Part shown: positions 25,831 to 34,794 of the stretch, piece after piece
How positions within the stretch are numbered: position 1 is the stretch's first letter
Layout of the letters: every line of letters begins with the position of its first letter
NCBI GenBank assembly: GCA_046349395.1
Contig: JAXMCK010000004.1
Span: 558,001-622,000, forward strand
DNA length: 64,000 nucleotides
Reading direction: 5' to 3'
Source: JAXMCK01 sp046349395
Lineage (GTDB): Bacteria; Pseudomonadota; Alphaproteobacteria; Geminicoccales; Geminicoccaceae
The notes under the pieces: model-generated
The model's database searches: none
What the model saw: only the letters and a program-made list of their open reading frames with translations
What the model was told of the DNA's origin: nothing
Program-made: the position numbers and the translations under genes

Positions 25831-26076
25831 TCAATCCCCCGCCAGCTCGGCGACCCGGTCGATCGCCTGATCGAGCCTCAGACCCACTTCGTCCAGGGCG
25901 TCGTCGAGCCTCGCACGTTCCGCCTCGGACTCGGCGAGCAGCCGACGCAGGCGGGCGCATTCGACGGCATGATCGCCCCCGCCTTCGGCCGCGGCGGACG
26001 ATCGCTCCTGCACCGCGCGCTCGATACGGGCCAACGCCTTCTCCACCCTGTCCTGGGCGGCCGCGAGAGTCGACAT
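25831..26076 (-). CDS. DUF4164-like coiled-coil protein
   Basis: 81 residues, almost entirely predicted coiled coil (QDRVEKALARIERAV, then heptads from about residue 38). Small proteins of this type precede zapA in many alphaproteobacteria and are assigned DUF4164. The ATG at 26076 was chosen because the 16 residues upstream of it are basic and unlike the family. Probably acts with ZapA at the division site, by context only. Confidence 0.75.
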   Translation of the reverse strand: MSTLAAAQDRVEKALARIERAVQERSSAAAEGGGDHAVECARLRRLLAESEAERARLDDALDEVGLRLDQAIDRVAELAGD

Positions 26077-26273
26077 GTCCGGCTCGCTGCTCCACGGGCG
26101 ACGACGTGGCCCGTGAGGTGTCACAGGCCCAAATGGGCGTCAACCATCGGTACAGCAGCCGGAAAAAACGAGGTTGATTTTTCTGGCTTCTCGGCCAGTT
26201 TGCGGGCCGCCTCGACCGGTGCGCCGGAGGCATCTCACTTCTCTGCCTACAACAACGAAACAGCGAAACCGCG

Positions 26274-28256
26274 ATGGCATCCTCCGACGTGTCCCACGAC
26301 GACCTCGCCAATGCGCTCCGCGCCCTCGCGATGGACGCCGTCGAGCGGGCGAAGTCGGGGCATCCGGGCATGCCGATGGGTATGGCCGACGTCGCCACGG
26401 TGCTGTTCACGAAGCATCTGAAGTACGATGCCGCGCATCCCGACTGGCCGGACCGCGACCGCTTCGTGCTGTCGGCCGGCCACGGCTCGATGCTTCTCTA
26501 TGCCCTGCTGCACCTGACCGGCTCGCCGGACATGGGCATCGAGGAGCTGAAGCGCTTTCGGCAACTGGGCGCCCGCACGGCCGGCCATCCCGAGTACGGG
26601 CACGCGCTCGGCATCGAGACGACGACGGGCCCGCTCGGCCAGGGCATCGCGACGGCGGTCGGCATGGCCCTGGCGGAACGGCACCTGGCGGCGCGTTTCG
26701 GCAGCGACCTCGTCGATCACCGGACCTGGGTCATCGCCAGTGACGGCGATCTGATGGAGGGCATCAGCCACGAGGCCTGCTCGTTCGCGGGCCATCTGGG
26801 CCTGAGCAAGCTCGTCGTCCTCTGGGACGACAACAATATCAGCATCGACGGTGCCACCGACCTCTCGGTGTCGGACGACCAGATCAAGCGCTTCGAGGCC
26901 TATGGCTGGCGGGGCGAGCGGATCGACGGGCACGACCCCGCCGCAATCGACGCCGCCATGACGCGCGCCAAGGCGTCCGACCGGCCGACCCTCATCGCGT
27001 GCCGCACGGTGATCGGCAAGAACGCGCCGACCAAGGCCGGCAAGTCCTCCAGCCACGGCTCGCCGCTGGGTGCCGCCGAGATCGAGGGTGCGCGCAAGGC
27101 CATGAATTGGCCGTACGCGGCGTTCGAAGTGCCCGAAGCGATCCGCTCGGCGTGGCGTACGGCCGGTGCTAGGGGCAGTGATGCCAGGGCCGCGTGGACG
27201 AAGAAGCTTTCGGCCGCCCAGCTGAAGGCGCCGTTCGAGCGGGCGATCGCCCGCGAGCTGCCGGCCGACCTCGACCAGACGGTCCTCGACTACAAGCGCA
27301 AGCTCGTCGCCGAGAAGCCGTCCGTCGCCAGCCGCAAGTCGAGCCAGATGGCGCTCGAGGTGCTGACGGCGGCCGTGCCCGAGATGGTGGGCGGCTCGGC
27401 CGACCTCACCGGCTCCAACAACACCAACACGAAGTCGACGCTGCCGCTCAGCCGCAAGGACTTCGCCGGGCGCTACGTGCACTACGGCGTGCGCGAGCAC
27501 GCGATGGTGGCGGCCATGAACGGGATGGCGCTGCACAAGGGTGTGATCCCCTATGGCGGCACCTTTTTGATCTTCGCCGACTATTGCCGCCCTGCCCTGC
27601 GCCTCGCCGCCCTGATGCAGCAGCCGGTCGTGCTGGTGGCGACCCACGACTCGATCGGCCTCGGCGAGGACGGGCCGACGCACCAGCCGGTCGAGCAGCT
27701 CGCGAGCCTGCGGGTCATCCCGAACACGCTGGTGCTCCGCCCCTGCGATGCGGTCGAGACGCTGGAGTGCTGGCAGATCGCTCTGGAGAACGCGACCGGG
27801 CCCAGCGTGCTGGCGCTGACACGGCAGGACCTGCCGCTGGTCCGGACCGACGCCGGGGCGGAGAACCTTGCCGCTAGGGGCGGGTATGTGTTGGCCGAAG
27901 CCGACGGGACACGCCGCGCTACGATCCTGGCGACCGGGTCGGAGGTGCACATCGCCCTCACAGCGCGCGACAAGCTGCAGGCGGACGGTGTGCCCACGGC
28001 CGTCGTCTCCCTGCCCTCGTTCGAGCTGTTCGAGCGGCAGGACCCCAGCTACCGCTCGGCCGTTCTGGGTAATGTGCCGCGGGTCGCGGTGGAGGCTGCG
28101 TCGCCTTTCGGCTGGACACGCTACGTCGCCAGCGAGGATGACGTGATCGGCATGAAGACATTCGGCGCCAGCGGTCCGTTCCAGGAACTCTACGCGCATT
28201 TCGGGATCACGCCCGAGCATGTGGCCGCCAGGGTACGGACGCTCGTCGCCAGCTAG
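26274..28256 (+). CDS. tkt: Transketolase
   Basis: 660 residues. Thiamine-diphosphate enzyme moving two-carbon units in the pentose phosphate pathway or Calvin cycle. The N-terminal RALAMDAVERAKSGHPGMPM, the ThDP/Mg site from SDGDLMEGISHEA to WDDNNISIDG, the glutamate region YVHYGVREHAMVAAMNG, and the substrate-binding THDSIGLGEDGPTHQP are intact. It lies 18 bases before gap, so the two are probably one operon. No strong ribosome site precedes the ATG. Confidence 0.97.
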   Translation: MASSDVSHDDLANALRALAMDAVERAKSGHPGMPMGMADVATVLFTKHLKYDAAHPDWPDRDRFVLSAGHGSMLLYALLHLTGSPDMGIEELKRFRQLGARTAGHPEYGHALGIETTTGPLGQGIATAVGMALAERHLAARFGSDLVDHRTWVIASDGDLMEGISHEACSFAGHLGLSKLVVLWDDNNISIDGATDLSVSDDQIKRFEAYGWRGERIDGHDPAAIDAAMTRAKASDRPTLIACRTVIGKNAPTKAGKSSSHGSPLGAAEIEGARKAMNWPYAAFEVPEAIRSAWRTAGARGSDARAAWTKKLSAAQLKAPFERAIARELPADLDQTVLDYKRKLVAEKPSVASRKSSQMALEVLTAAVPEMVGGSADLTGSNNTNTKSTLPLSRKDFAGRYVHYGVREHAMVAAMNGMALHKGVIPYGGTFLIFADYCRPALRLAALMQQPVVLVATHDSIGLGEDGPTHQPVEQLASLRVIPNTLVLRPCDAVETLECWQIALENATGPSVLALTRQDLPLVRTDAGAENLAARGGYVLAEADGTRRATILATGSEVHIALTARDKLQADGVPTAVVSLPSFELFERQDPSYRSAVLGNVPRVAVEAASPFGWTRYVASEDDVIGMKTFGASGPFQELYAHFGITPEHVAARVRTLVAS

Positions 28257-28274
28257 GCGAGAAGGAGTAGTGCG

Positions 28275-29282
28275 GTGACGGCAAAGGTAGCCATCAACGG
28301 CTTCGGCCGGATCGGACGCAACGTCCTGCGGGCGCTCTGCGAGAGCAACCGCCACGACTTCCAGGTCGTGGCGATCAACGACCTCGCCCCGCCGGCGACC
28401 AACGCGCATCTCTTCAAGTACGACAGCGTGCACGGGCCCTTCCGCGGCACCGTGAAGCTGGAAGGCGACACGCTCGACGTCGGCCTCGGCAACCCGATCA
28501 AGGTCGTAGCCGAGCGCGATATGGCGAAGCTGCCCTGGAAGGACCTGGGCGTCGACATCGTGCTCGAATGCACGGGCATCTTCACCAGCAAGGACAAGGC
28601 CTCGGGCCATATCGGGGCCGGTGCCCGCAAGGTGCTGATCTCCGCACCCGGCGACGGCGCCGACATCACGGTCGTCTACGGCGTCAACCACGACAAGCTG
28701 AAGGCCGAGCACACCGTCGTCAGCAACGCCTCCTGCACGACGAACTGTCTGGCCCCGGTGGCCAAGGTGCTGAACGATCTCGTCGGCATCGAGCGCGGCC
28801 ACATGACGACGATCCACAGCTTCACCAACGACCAGAGCCTGCTCGACGTCTACCACAAGGACCTCTATCGGGCGCGTGCCGCCACCTGCTCGATGATCCC
28901 GACCAGCACCGGTGCCGCCAAGGCCGTCGGCCTCGTCTTGCCGGAGCTGAAGGGCAAGCTCGACGGTGTGGCGATCCGGGTGCCGACGCAGAACGTGTCG
29001 CTCGTGGACCTGACCTTCGTGCCCAAGCGCTCGACCTCGGTCGAGGAGATCAACGGCGCGATCAAGGCGGCGGCCGCCGGCCCGCTGAAGGGCATCCTCG
29101 CCTGCACCGAGGAGCCGCTGGTCTCGATCGACTTCAACCACAATCCGGCGAGCTCGACCGTCGACCTGCACGCGACCAAGGCGATCGAGGGCCAACTCGT
29201 CCGCGTGGCGTCCTGGTACGACAACGAGTGGGGCTTCTCGAATCGGATGATCGATACGGCCTCGCTCATGGCGAAGCTCTGA
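28275..29282 (+). CDS. gap: Glyceraldehyde-3-phosphate dehydrogenase, type I
   Basis: 335 residues. NAD-binding INGFGRIGRNVLRAL, catalytic Cys in SNASCTTNCLAP, the His-containing HSFTNDQ, and YDNEWGFSNRM near the end. The start is GTG with GGAG upstream. A classical intrinsic terminator follows 30 bases after the stop, so tkt-gap ends there, separating it from the lipid genes. Confidence 0.97.
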   Translation: MTAKVAINGFGRIGRNVLRALCESNRHDFQVVAINDLAPPATNAHLFKYDSVHGPFRGTVKLEGDTLDVGLGNPIKVVAERDMAKLPWKDLGVDIVLECTGIFTSKDKASGHIGAGARKVLISAPGDGADITVVYGVNHDKLKAEHTVVSNASCTTNCLAPVAKVLNDLVGIERGHMTTIHSFTNDQSLLDVYHKDLYRARAATCSMIPTSTGAAKAVGLVLPELKGKLDGVAIRVPTQNVSLVDLTFVPKRSTSVEEINGAIKAAAAGPLKGILACTEEPLVSIDFNHNPASSTVDLHATKAIEGQLVRVASWYDNEWGFSNRMIDTASLMAKL

Positions 29283-29311
29283 TCGACCCCGACGTCGAAC
29301 TCGGATGAAGG

Positions 29312-29338
29312 ACGGCCGCGGCGACGCGGCCGTTTTTC
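29312..29338 (+). terminator. Intrinsic terminator after gap
   Basis: ACGGCCGCG, loop GCGA, CGCGGCCGT: a perfect 9-bp GC-rich stem followed by a T-rich run (TTTTTCTTT) from 29333. Confidence 0.92.
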
Positions 29339-29370
29339 TTTCTGACAAGGGCGACATCATCGCCACCGTT

Positions 29371-29399
29371 TGGTCACATAGCTCGACTGTTACTGTCAT
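29371..29399 (+). promoter_or_regulatory. Possible Pho box upstream of plcP
   Basis: TGGTCAC (29371), CTCGACT (29382) and CTGTCAT (29393) are spaced 11 bases apart, the period of PhoB heptamer repeats; the third matches the CTGTCAT consensus exactly, the others only partly. The idea rests mainly on the phosphate-starvation role of the genes downstream. Confidence 0.35.
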
Positions 29400-29470
29400 C
29401 GAATTGGCGTAGAGCGGCTCGCGACTGAGGAAGGACCGGCACTGAACGGCCCACCGGTCGGAGAACGACA

Positions 29471-30232
29471 GTGCTCGCGACAGCCGCCCTTGCCCAGCGT
29501 CTGCCGGAGGTGACCGGCAGGAGCGCCGCGCCGCAGGTCGATACGCTGATCGTCTCGGACATCCATCTGGGGCTGCCGTTCAGCCGCCCGCGCGAGTTGC
29601 TGAGACTTTTGGAAGATGCCGACTTCAAGCGGCTGATCCTGCTCGGCGACGTCTTCCACGACTTCAGCTTCCGCCATCTCTGCGCCGACACGTGGCGGCT
29701 GCTGGCCCATATCCGGCGGCTCAGCCAGCGCAGCGACGCCGAGGTGGTGTGGGTGCTCGGCAACCACGACCGGCATCTGGCACCCATCGTCGCGGCGCTG
29801 ATCGGGATCGAGACGCGCGAGTCTTTCCGCTGGTCGCATCACGGGCGCTCGTTCCTGGCCCTGCACGGCGACCGCTTCGACGGCTTCGTCTCCCGCAATG
29901 CCCGCCTCGCCGAGTTCTTCTCGGGCGCCTACGCCACGATCAGCCGGACCCTAGCCTGGCTCGGCGACTGGCCGAGGCATCTCGACAAGCTGGATGTCGG
30001 GATCCGCCGGCTGACCGAGGAAGTGATCCGCGGTGTGGAGGACTTCGCCGAGGAGGCCGAGGCCGACGTCATCGTCTGCGGCCATACCCACGAACCGCTC
30101 CACCGCGTGCTGCCGAAGGCCGGGCCGAGCGGACGTCAGGTCGAATACTTCAACACCGGCGGCTGGGTGGAACGCCCGGCCAGCTTCATCACCGTGTGCG
30201 AGCGCGGTGTCGCCATCCAGCGCTGTCACTGA
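29471..30232 (+). CDS. plcP: PlcP-type phospholipase C / LpxH-like metallophosphoesterase
   Basis: 253 residues of the calcineurin-like fold: SDIHLGLPF, GDVFHDF, GNHDRHL, LHGDRFDGF and CGHTHEPLH supply the two-metal site. The family is often labelled UDP-2,3-diacylglucosamine diphosphatase. Directly upstream of btaAB, however, such a protein is better read as PlcP, the intracellular phospholipase C that removes phospholipid head groups in phosphate-starved rhizobia and marine bacteria, supplying diacylglycerol. The start is GTG. A 30-base gap separates it from btaA. The alternative LpxH role cannot be excluded from sequence alone. Confidence 0.75.
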   Translation: MLATAALAQRLPEVTGRSAAPQVDTLIVSDIHLGLPFSRPRELLRLLEDADFKRLILLGDVFHDFSFRHLCADTWRLLAHIRRLSQRSDAEVVWVLGNHDRHLAPIVAALIGIETRESFRWSHHGRSFLALHGDRFDGFVSRNARLAEFFSGAYATISRTLAWLGDWPRHLDKLDVGIRRLTEEVIRGVEDFAEEAEADVIVCGHTHEPLHRVLPKAGPSGRQVEYFNTGGWVERPASFITVCERGVAIQRCH

Positions 30233-30262
30233 ACCCACGATCGATCACCAGGGAGATTCTAG

Positions 30263-31474
30263 TTGGCCAACGAGCTCGTCCGTTCCGCTGCCCTGCAGGC
30301 CGGCCCCGCGTCCAAGCGCGGCGTGCTCGAGCGGATGTTCGCCAAGATGTTCGAGGGCCTCGTCTACGCCCAGATCTGGGAAGACCCCGAGGTCGACATG
30401 GAGGCGATGGAGCTGGGGCCGAAGCACCGCATCGTGACGATCGCGTCCGGCGGCTGCAACGTGATGAGCTATCTCACGGCCGATCCGGCCCACGTGATCG
30501 CCGTCGACCTGAACCCGGCGCACATAGCGCTCCTCAAGCTCAAGATCCTGGCGGCGAAGCGGCTGCCGGACCATGCGCGATTCCTCCGCTTCTTCGGTGA
30601 CGCGCGCGGCCGGGACAATCTCGAGGTCTATGACGGGTATCTGGAGCCGGCGCTGGACGAGGAGAGCCGGGCCTTCTGGAACAAGCGCGGTCCCGGCGGG
30701 CGTCGCCGTATCAGCATGTTCCGCCGCAACGTCTACAAGCACGGCCTGCTCGGCCGGACCATTCAGATGGGCCACGTCGTGTTCAAGCTCCACGGCCTGG
30801 AGCCGGAGCGGATCGTCGACGCGACCGACCTCGAGCAGCAGCGGGCCATCTTCGCCCGCGAAATAGCACCCGTCTTCGAGACGAAGCTCGTCAAGAAGAT
30901 GGCGCACATGCCCGCACTCTATTTCGGCCTCGGCATCCCGCCGGCGCAGTTCGACGCGCTGACCTCGGACGCCGACGGTGACATCGTGAGCGTCATCCGC
31001 TCACGCATCGAGCGGCTCGCCTGCGACTTCCCGATCCACGAGAACTGGTTCGCCTGGCAGGCGTTCGCCCGCCGCTATCCGCAGCACGGACGCGCCCTAC
31101 CGCCCTATCTGCGGGCGGAGAATTTCGAGGCGATCCGCACCCGCGCCGATCGCATCGACGTGCACCAGACGAACTTCACCGACCAGCTCTGCAAGCTCGA
31201 CGCCGCCAGCGTCGACCGGTACATCCTACTTGATGCGCAGGACTGGATGAACCGGACCCAGCTCACCGCCCTCTGGAGCCAGATCACACGCACGGCACGA
31301 CCCGGTGCGCGTGTGATCTTCCGCACGGCCGCCGAGGAGTCGCAGCTGCCCGACATGCTGCCCGCCGATCTGCTCGCACGCTGGACCTACGACGCCCTGC
31401 GCTCGCAGGAGCTGCATGCGAAGGACCGCTCGGCCATCTACGGCGGCTTCCACCTCTACCACTTCGCCTCGTGA
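30263..31474 (+). CDS. btaA: S-adenosylmethionine:diacylglycerol 3-amino-3-carboxypropyltransferase
   Basis: 403 residues, DUF3419/BtaA family. First step of betaine lipid (diacylglyceryl-trimethylhomoserine) synthesis: transfer of the homoserine moiety of SAM to diacylglycerol. Family features include MFEGLVYAQIWEDPEVDMEA, TIASGGCNVMSYL (SAM loop), VDLNPAHIALLKLK and YILLDAQDWM. The start is TTG with GGGAG 8 bases upstream. Its TGA overlaps the GTG of btaB (GTGA), so translation is coupled. Confidence 0.93.
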   Translation: MANELVRSAALQAGPASKRGVLERMFAKMFEGLVYAQIWEDPEVDMEAMELGPKHRIVTIASGGCNVMSYLTADPAHVIAVDLNPAHIALLKLKILAAKRLPDHARFLRFFGDARGRDNLEVYDGYLEPALDEESRAFWNKRGPGGRRRISMFRRNVYKHGLLGRTIQMGHVVFKLHGLEPERIVDATDLEQQRAIFAREIAPVFETKLVKKMAHMPALYFGLGIPPAQFDALTSDADGDIVSVIRSRIERLACDFPIHENWFAWQAFARRYPQHGRALPPYLRAENFEAIRTRADRIDVHQTNFTDQLCKLDAASVDRYILLDAQDWMNRTQLTALWSQITRTARPGARVIFRTAAEESQLPDMLPADLLARWTYDALRSQELHAKDRSAIYGGFHLYHFAS

Positions 31475-32139
31475 GTGCCGTGCGCGCCGAGGCGCTCGAG
31501 GACATCCGTGTCCGCATGGACCGGATGTATGCGCCGCAGAAGCTGATCTACGACGCGACGCGCAAATACTACCTGCTAGGGCGCGACCGGCTGATCGCCG
31601 AGCTGGACGCGAAGTCTGGCCAGTCGGTGCTGGAGGTGGGCTGCGGTACCGGTCGGAACCTGGTCGCGATCGGCCGCCGCTATCCGGACGTGCGGCTGCT
31701 CGGGCTCGACGCCGCGGCACCGATGCTCGATGCGGCTCGCGAAGCCGCCGGCAAGGCCGGACTGCAGATCACGTTGGCGCGCGGCATTGCCGAGGAACTC
31801 GATCCGGGGGCGATGTTCGGGGCACCGGACGGTCTGGACCATGTCGTGATCTCCTACTGCCTGTCGATGGTCGACGATCCGCTCGGTGCTTTGGACCGGT
31901 CGATCGCGGCGCTGAAGCCGGGCGGCACGCTGCACGTCGCCGATTTCGGTGACATGGCGGGTCTCCCGGGCTGGTTCGGCGGCATCATGCGGGCTTGGCT
32001 CGACAAGTTCGGCGTGCATCACCGGCCCGAGGTCGAGGCCCATTTGCGCGCGGTCGCAGCGACGGGCGCCGGTCGGCTCGAGGTCGTTCCGATAGCACGG
32101 CGCTACGCCCTGCTATGTCGGTTCCGTAAGGCCCCCTGA
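31471..32139 (+). CDS. btaB: Diacylglyceryl-homoserine N-methyltransferase
   Basis: 222 residues, class I SAM-dependent methyltransferase: VLEVGCGTGRNLVAIG, GLDAAAPMLDAA, and the post-I motif LKPGGTLHVADFGD. The N-terminal RMYAPQKLIYDATRKYYLLGRDRL is typical of BtaB, which methylates the homoserine lipid three times. The position overlapping btaA makes the assignment strong. GTG start. Confidence 0.9.
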   Translation: MSAVRAEALEDIRVRMDRMYAPQKLIYDATRKYYLLGRDRLIAELDAKSGQSVLEVGCGTGRNLVAIGRRYPDVRLLGLDAAAPMLDAAREAAGKAGLQITLARGIAEELDPGAMFGAPDGLDHVVISYCLSMVDDPLGALDRSIAALKPGGTLHVADFGDMAGLPGWFGGIMRAWLDKFGVHHRPEVEAHLRAVAATGAGRLEVVPIARRYALLCRFRKAP

Positions 32140-32214
32140 CCGTCCGGGTCACATGGACAGCGCGCGGCGGCGCATGGTAGCGCCGAGCCCGATTGGACAA
32201 GGGGCACGCTGGCC

Positions 32215-33414
32215 ATGGCACGTTTCAAGACGCTGGACGATCTCGATGCCCGCGGCAAACGGGTGCTGGTCAGGGTCGACTTCAATGTGCCGATGCAGGA
32301 CGGCGAGGTCACCGACGCCACCCGCATCGAGCGAGGGTCCACGACCATCAAGGAGCTGATGAAGGCGGGTGCGAAGACCATCGTGCTGGCCCATTTCGGC
32401 CGCCCCAAGGGCCGGGTCGAAAGCTCGATGTCGCTTGCACCCATCGCCCGGGCACTGGAAAGCGTGCTGGGCACCAAGGTGGCGTTCGCCAGCGACAGCA
32501 TCGGGGCGCCGGCCGAGACCGTCGTCGCCGGCATGAAAGACGGCGACGTCGTGATGCTGGAGAATCTCCGCTTCCACGCGGAGGAGGAGAAGAACGATCC
32601 GGCCTTCGCCGATGCGCTGGCGAAGCTCGGCGACGCCTATGTCAACGACGCCTTCTCGGCATCCCACCGTGCCCACGCCTCGATCACGGGCCTCGCCGAG
32701 CGGCTGCCGGCCTATGCCGGGCGACTAATGCAGGCGGAGTTGGAGGCGCTGGGCAGTGCGCTGGAGCACGCCGAGCGGCCGACAGCGGCGCTCATCGGCG
32801 GGGCCAAGGTATCGACCAAGCTCGACGTGCTGGGCAACCTGCTGGCCAAGGTCGACGTCCTCGTCATCGGCGGCGGCATGGCCAACACGTTCCTGAATGC
32901 CAAGGGCCTGCCCGTCGGCAAGTCGCTCTGCGAGCATGATCTGGCCGCCCAGGCCAAGGAGATCCTGGCCGAGGGCGAGCGGAAGGGTGTCGACATCGTG
33001 CTGCCGGTCGACGCCGTGGTGGCGCCGAAGCTGGAGCCCGGTGCGAAGACGCGGGTCGTCGCCGTGGCGGATGTCGGGCCCGAGGACATGATCCTCGACA
33101 TCGGCCCGGCCAGCGTTGCGGCCATCGGCGAGCGGCTGGCGCGCTGCAAGACGCTGCTGTGGAACGGACCTCTCGGCGCCTTCGAGATCGAGCCGTTCGA
33201 CGCCGGCACCAATGCCGTGGCGCGCGAGGTCGCAGGTCTGTCGAGGGCCGGTCGGATGACGACCGTCGCCGGCGGTGGCGACACGGTAGCGGCGCTGGTG
33301 CATGCCGGAGTCCTCGACGATTTCACCTACGTCTCGACGGCAGGCGGCGCCTTCCTCGAATGGCTGGAGGGCAAGGACCTGCCGGGCGTGACCGCACTCT
33401 ATCGCGCCACGTGA
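32215..33414 (+). CDS. pgk: Phosphoglycerate kinase
   Basis: 399 residues. VLVRVDFNVPM, RPKGRVESSMSLAPIA, LIGGAKVSTKLDVL, LVIGGGMANTFL and the nucleotide-binding TVAGGGDTVAAL identify it. The ATG has AAGGGGCA upstream. Its stop overlaps the GTG of the next gene. Together with tkt, gap and fba it forms a carbon-metabolism block interrupted by the lipid operon. Confidence 0.97.
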   Translation: MARFKTLDDLDARGKRVLVRVDFNVPMQDGEVTDATRIERGSTTIKELMKAGAKTIVLAHFGRPKGRVESSMSLAPIARALESVLGTKVAFASDSIGAPAETVVAGMKDGDVVMLENLRFHAEEEKNDPAFADALAKLGDAYVNDAFSASHRAHASITGLAERLPAYAGRLMQAELEALGSALEHAERPTAALIGGAKVSTKLDVLGNLLAKVDVLVIGGGMANTFLNAKGLPVGKSLCEHDLAAQAKEILAEGERKGVDIVLPVDAVVAPKLEPGAKTRVVAVADVGPEDMILDIGPASVAAIGERLARCKTLLWNGPLGAFEIEPFDAGTNAVAREVAGLSRAGRMTTVAGGGDTVAALVHAGVLDDFTYVSTAGGAFLEWLEGKDLPGVTALYRAT

Positions 33415-33839
33415 CGGCGACCCTCGCCGTTCGGATCGCCGATCTGGCCGAGGCGCGGGCAGTCCTCGGCGAGGCGGCGTGCCGTGGCATCGAGATCGAG
33501 CTGGTGAGCCAGCCCTGGCTCGCAGGCTTCGGCGGGGTCGCCTTCGTCCATGCACTGGAGCAGGAGTTGGGGCACGGCGTCACCGTGGACTGCCTGGACA
33601 AGGCGGGCGACGTGATGGCTGCCCTGCGCTGCGGCAGCCGGAGCTTGCTGTTCAGCGGCGATGCGGCCGTAGCCGCAAGGCTCGTCGACGTGGCGGCACA
33701 GCTGGGCGGAACGGTACGGAGCGGTACGGGACTGCCCGAGGTGGACGCCGGGGCGTATCTGCCCATGTGTACGCCGGGTGCTATCGCAACGCATGGCATT
33801 GGACCCGGGGCGGTTGTAGGTTCGCACCCGCCCGAATAG
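33411..33839 (+). CDS. Hypothetical protein translationally coupled to pgk
   Basis: 142 residues starting at a GTG that overlaps the pgk stop by four bases (GTGA). It looks like a small alpha/beta protein with no Cys-His or nucleotide motif: DLAEARAVLGEAACRGIEIE, SQPWLAGFGGVAFVHALEQE, VTVDCLDKAGDVMAALRCG. There is no signal or membrane segment. I do not recognise the family. The tight coupling between pgk and aldolase genes suggests a role tied to these enzymes or their regulation, but nothing more can be read. Confidence 0.7.
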   Translation: MTATLAVRIADLAEARAVLGEAACRGIEIELVSQPWLAGFGGVAFVHALEQELGHGVTVDCLDKAGDVMAALRCGSRSLLFSGDAAVAARLVDVAAQLGGTVRSGTGLPEVDAGAYLPMCTPGAIATHGIGPGAVVGSHPPE

Positions 33840-33870
33840 CCCGCATGTCTGGATCGACGAGGAGCTTGCG

Positions 33871-34794
33871 ATGCGCGTGACGCCGAAGGTGAAGGAGATT
33901 CTCTCCTGGTACGAGGCGGACAATCCCGGGGTGAAGACGAACCTCGCCCGGCTCCTGATGCAGGGCCGCCTCGCCGGCTCGGGCAAGCTCGTCATCCTGC
34001 CGGTCGACCAGGGCTACGAGCACGGGCCTGCCCGCAGCTTCGCACCCAATCCCGCCGCTTACGACCCGCACTATCTCTATGAGCTCGGCATCGAGGCCGG
34101 CCTCTCGGCCTATGCCGCCCCGCTGGGTCCGCTGGAGCAGGGTGCCGACACCTTCGCGGGCGAGATCCCGCTGATCCTGAAGGTCAACAGCGCCAACAGC
34201 CTGGCCGGCAGCGGTGCGGACCAGGCGGTGACCTCGACGGTCGCGGACGCGATGCGGCTCGGCTGCGTCGGCGTCGGCTTCACGATCTATCCCGGCTCCG
34301 ACGCCTGTTTCGACATGATGGAGGAGCTGCGCGAGATCACGCGCGAGGCGAAGTCGAAGGGCCTCGTCGTCGTGGTCTGGTCCTATCCGCGCGGCGGCAA
34401 GGTCAGCAAGCAGGGCGAGACGGCCCTCGACATCGTCGCCTACGCGGCCCACCTCGCGGCCCTCGGCGGTGCCCACATCATCAAGGTGAAGCCTCCGATC
34501 GACCTGATCGACCTCGACGCGGCGAAGGCCACCTACGAGAAGGCGAAGGTGCCCAGCGCCACGCTGGCCGACCGGATCCGCCACGTCGTGCAGTGCTGCT
34601 TCAACGGCAAGCGGCTGGTCGTGTTCTCGGGCGGCGACGCAAAGGATACGAAGAGCCTGCTCGAGGACATCCGCCAGATCCGCGACGGCGGCGGCTCGGG
34701 TTCGATCATCGGCCGCAACAGCTTCCAGCGGTCGAAGGAGGACGCGCTGTCCCTGCTCGATCAGGTGGTGAAGATCTTCCTGAACGAGGCGTGA
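33871..34794 (+). CDS. Class I fructose-bisphosphate aldolase (DhnA/FbaB type)
   Basis: 307 residues. The archaeal/bacterial class I family is shown by VILPVDQGYEHGPARSF, GFTIYPGSD, the Schiff-base lysine region AHIIKVKPP, and the phosphate-binding VFSGGDAKD and GGGSGSIIGRNSFQR near the end. It cleaves fructose-1,6-bisphosphate without metal. Its stop overlaps the GTG of the ThiE-like gene. Confidence 0.94.
   Translation: MRVTPKVKEILSWYEADNPGVKTNLARLLMQGRLAGSGKLVILPVDQGYEHGPARSFAPNPAAYDPHYLYELGIEAGLSAYAAPLGPLEQGADTFAGEIPLILKVNSANSLAGSGADQAVTSTVADAMRLGCVGVGFTIYPGSDACFDMMEELREITREAKSKGLVVVVWSYPRGGKVSKQGETALDIVAYAAHLAALGGAHIIKVKPPIDLIDLDAAKATYEKAKVPSATLADRIRHVVQCCFNGKRLVVFSGGDAKDTKSLLEDIRQIRDGGGSGSIIGRNSFQRSKEDALSLLDQVVKIFLNEA

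Noticed and set aside
26247..29399. 1050-codon open frame antisense to tkt and gap
   Set aside because: Arg/His/Gly-rich composition, no domain, mirrors two well-supported genes; typical GC-rich shadow.
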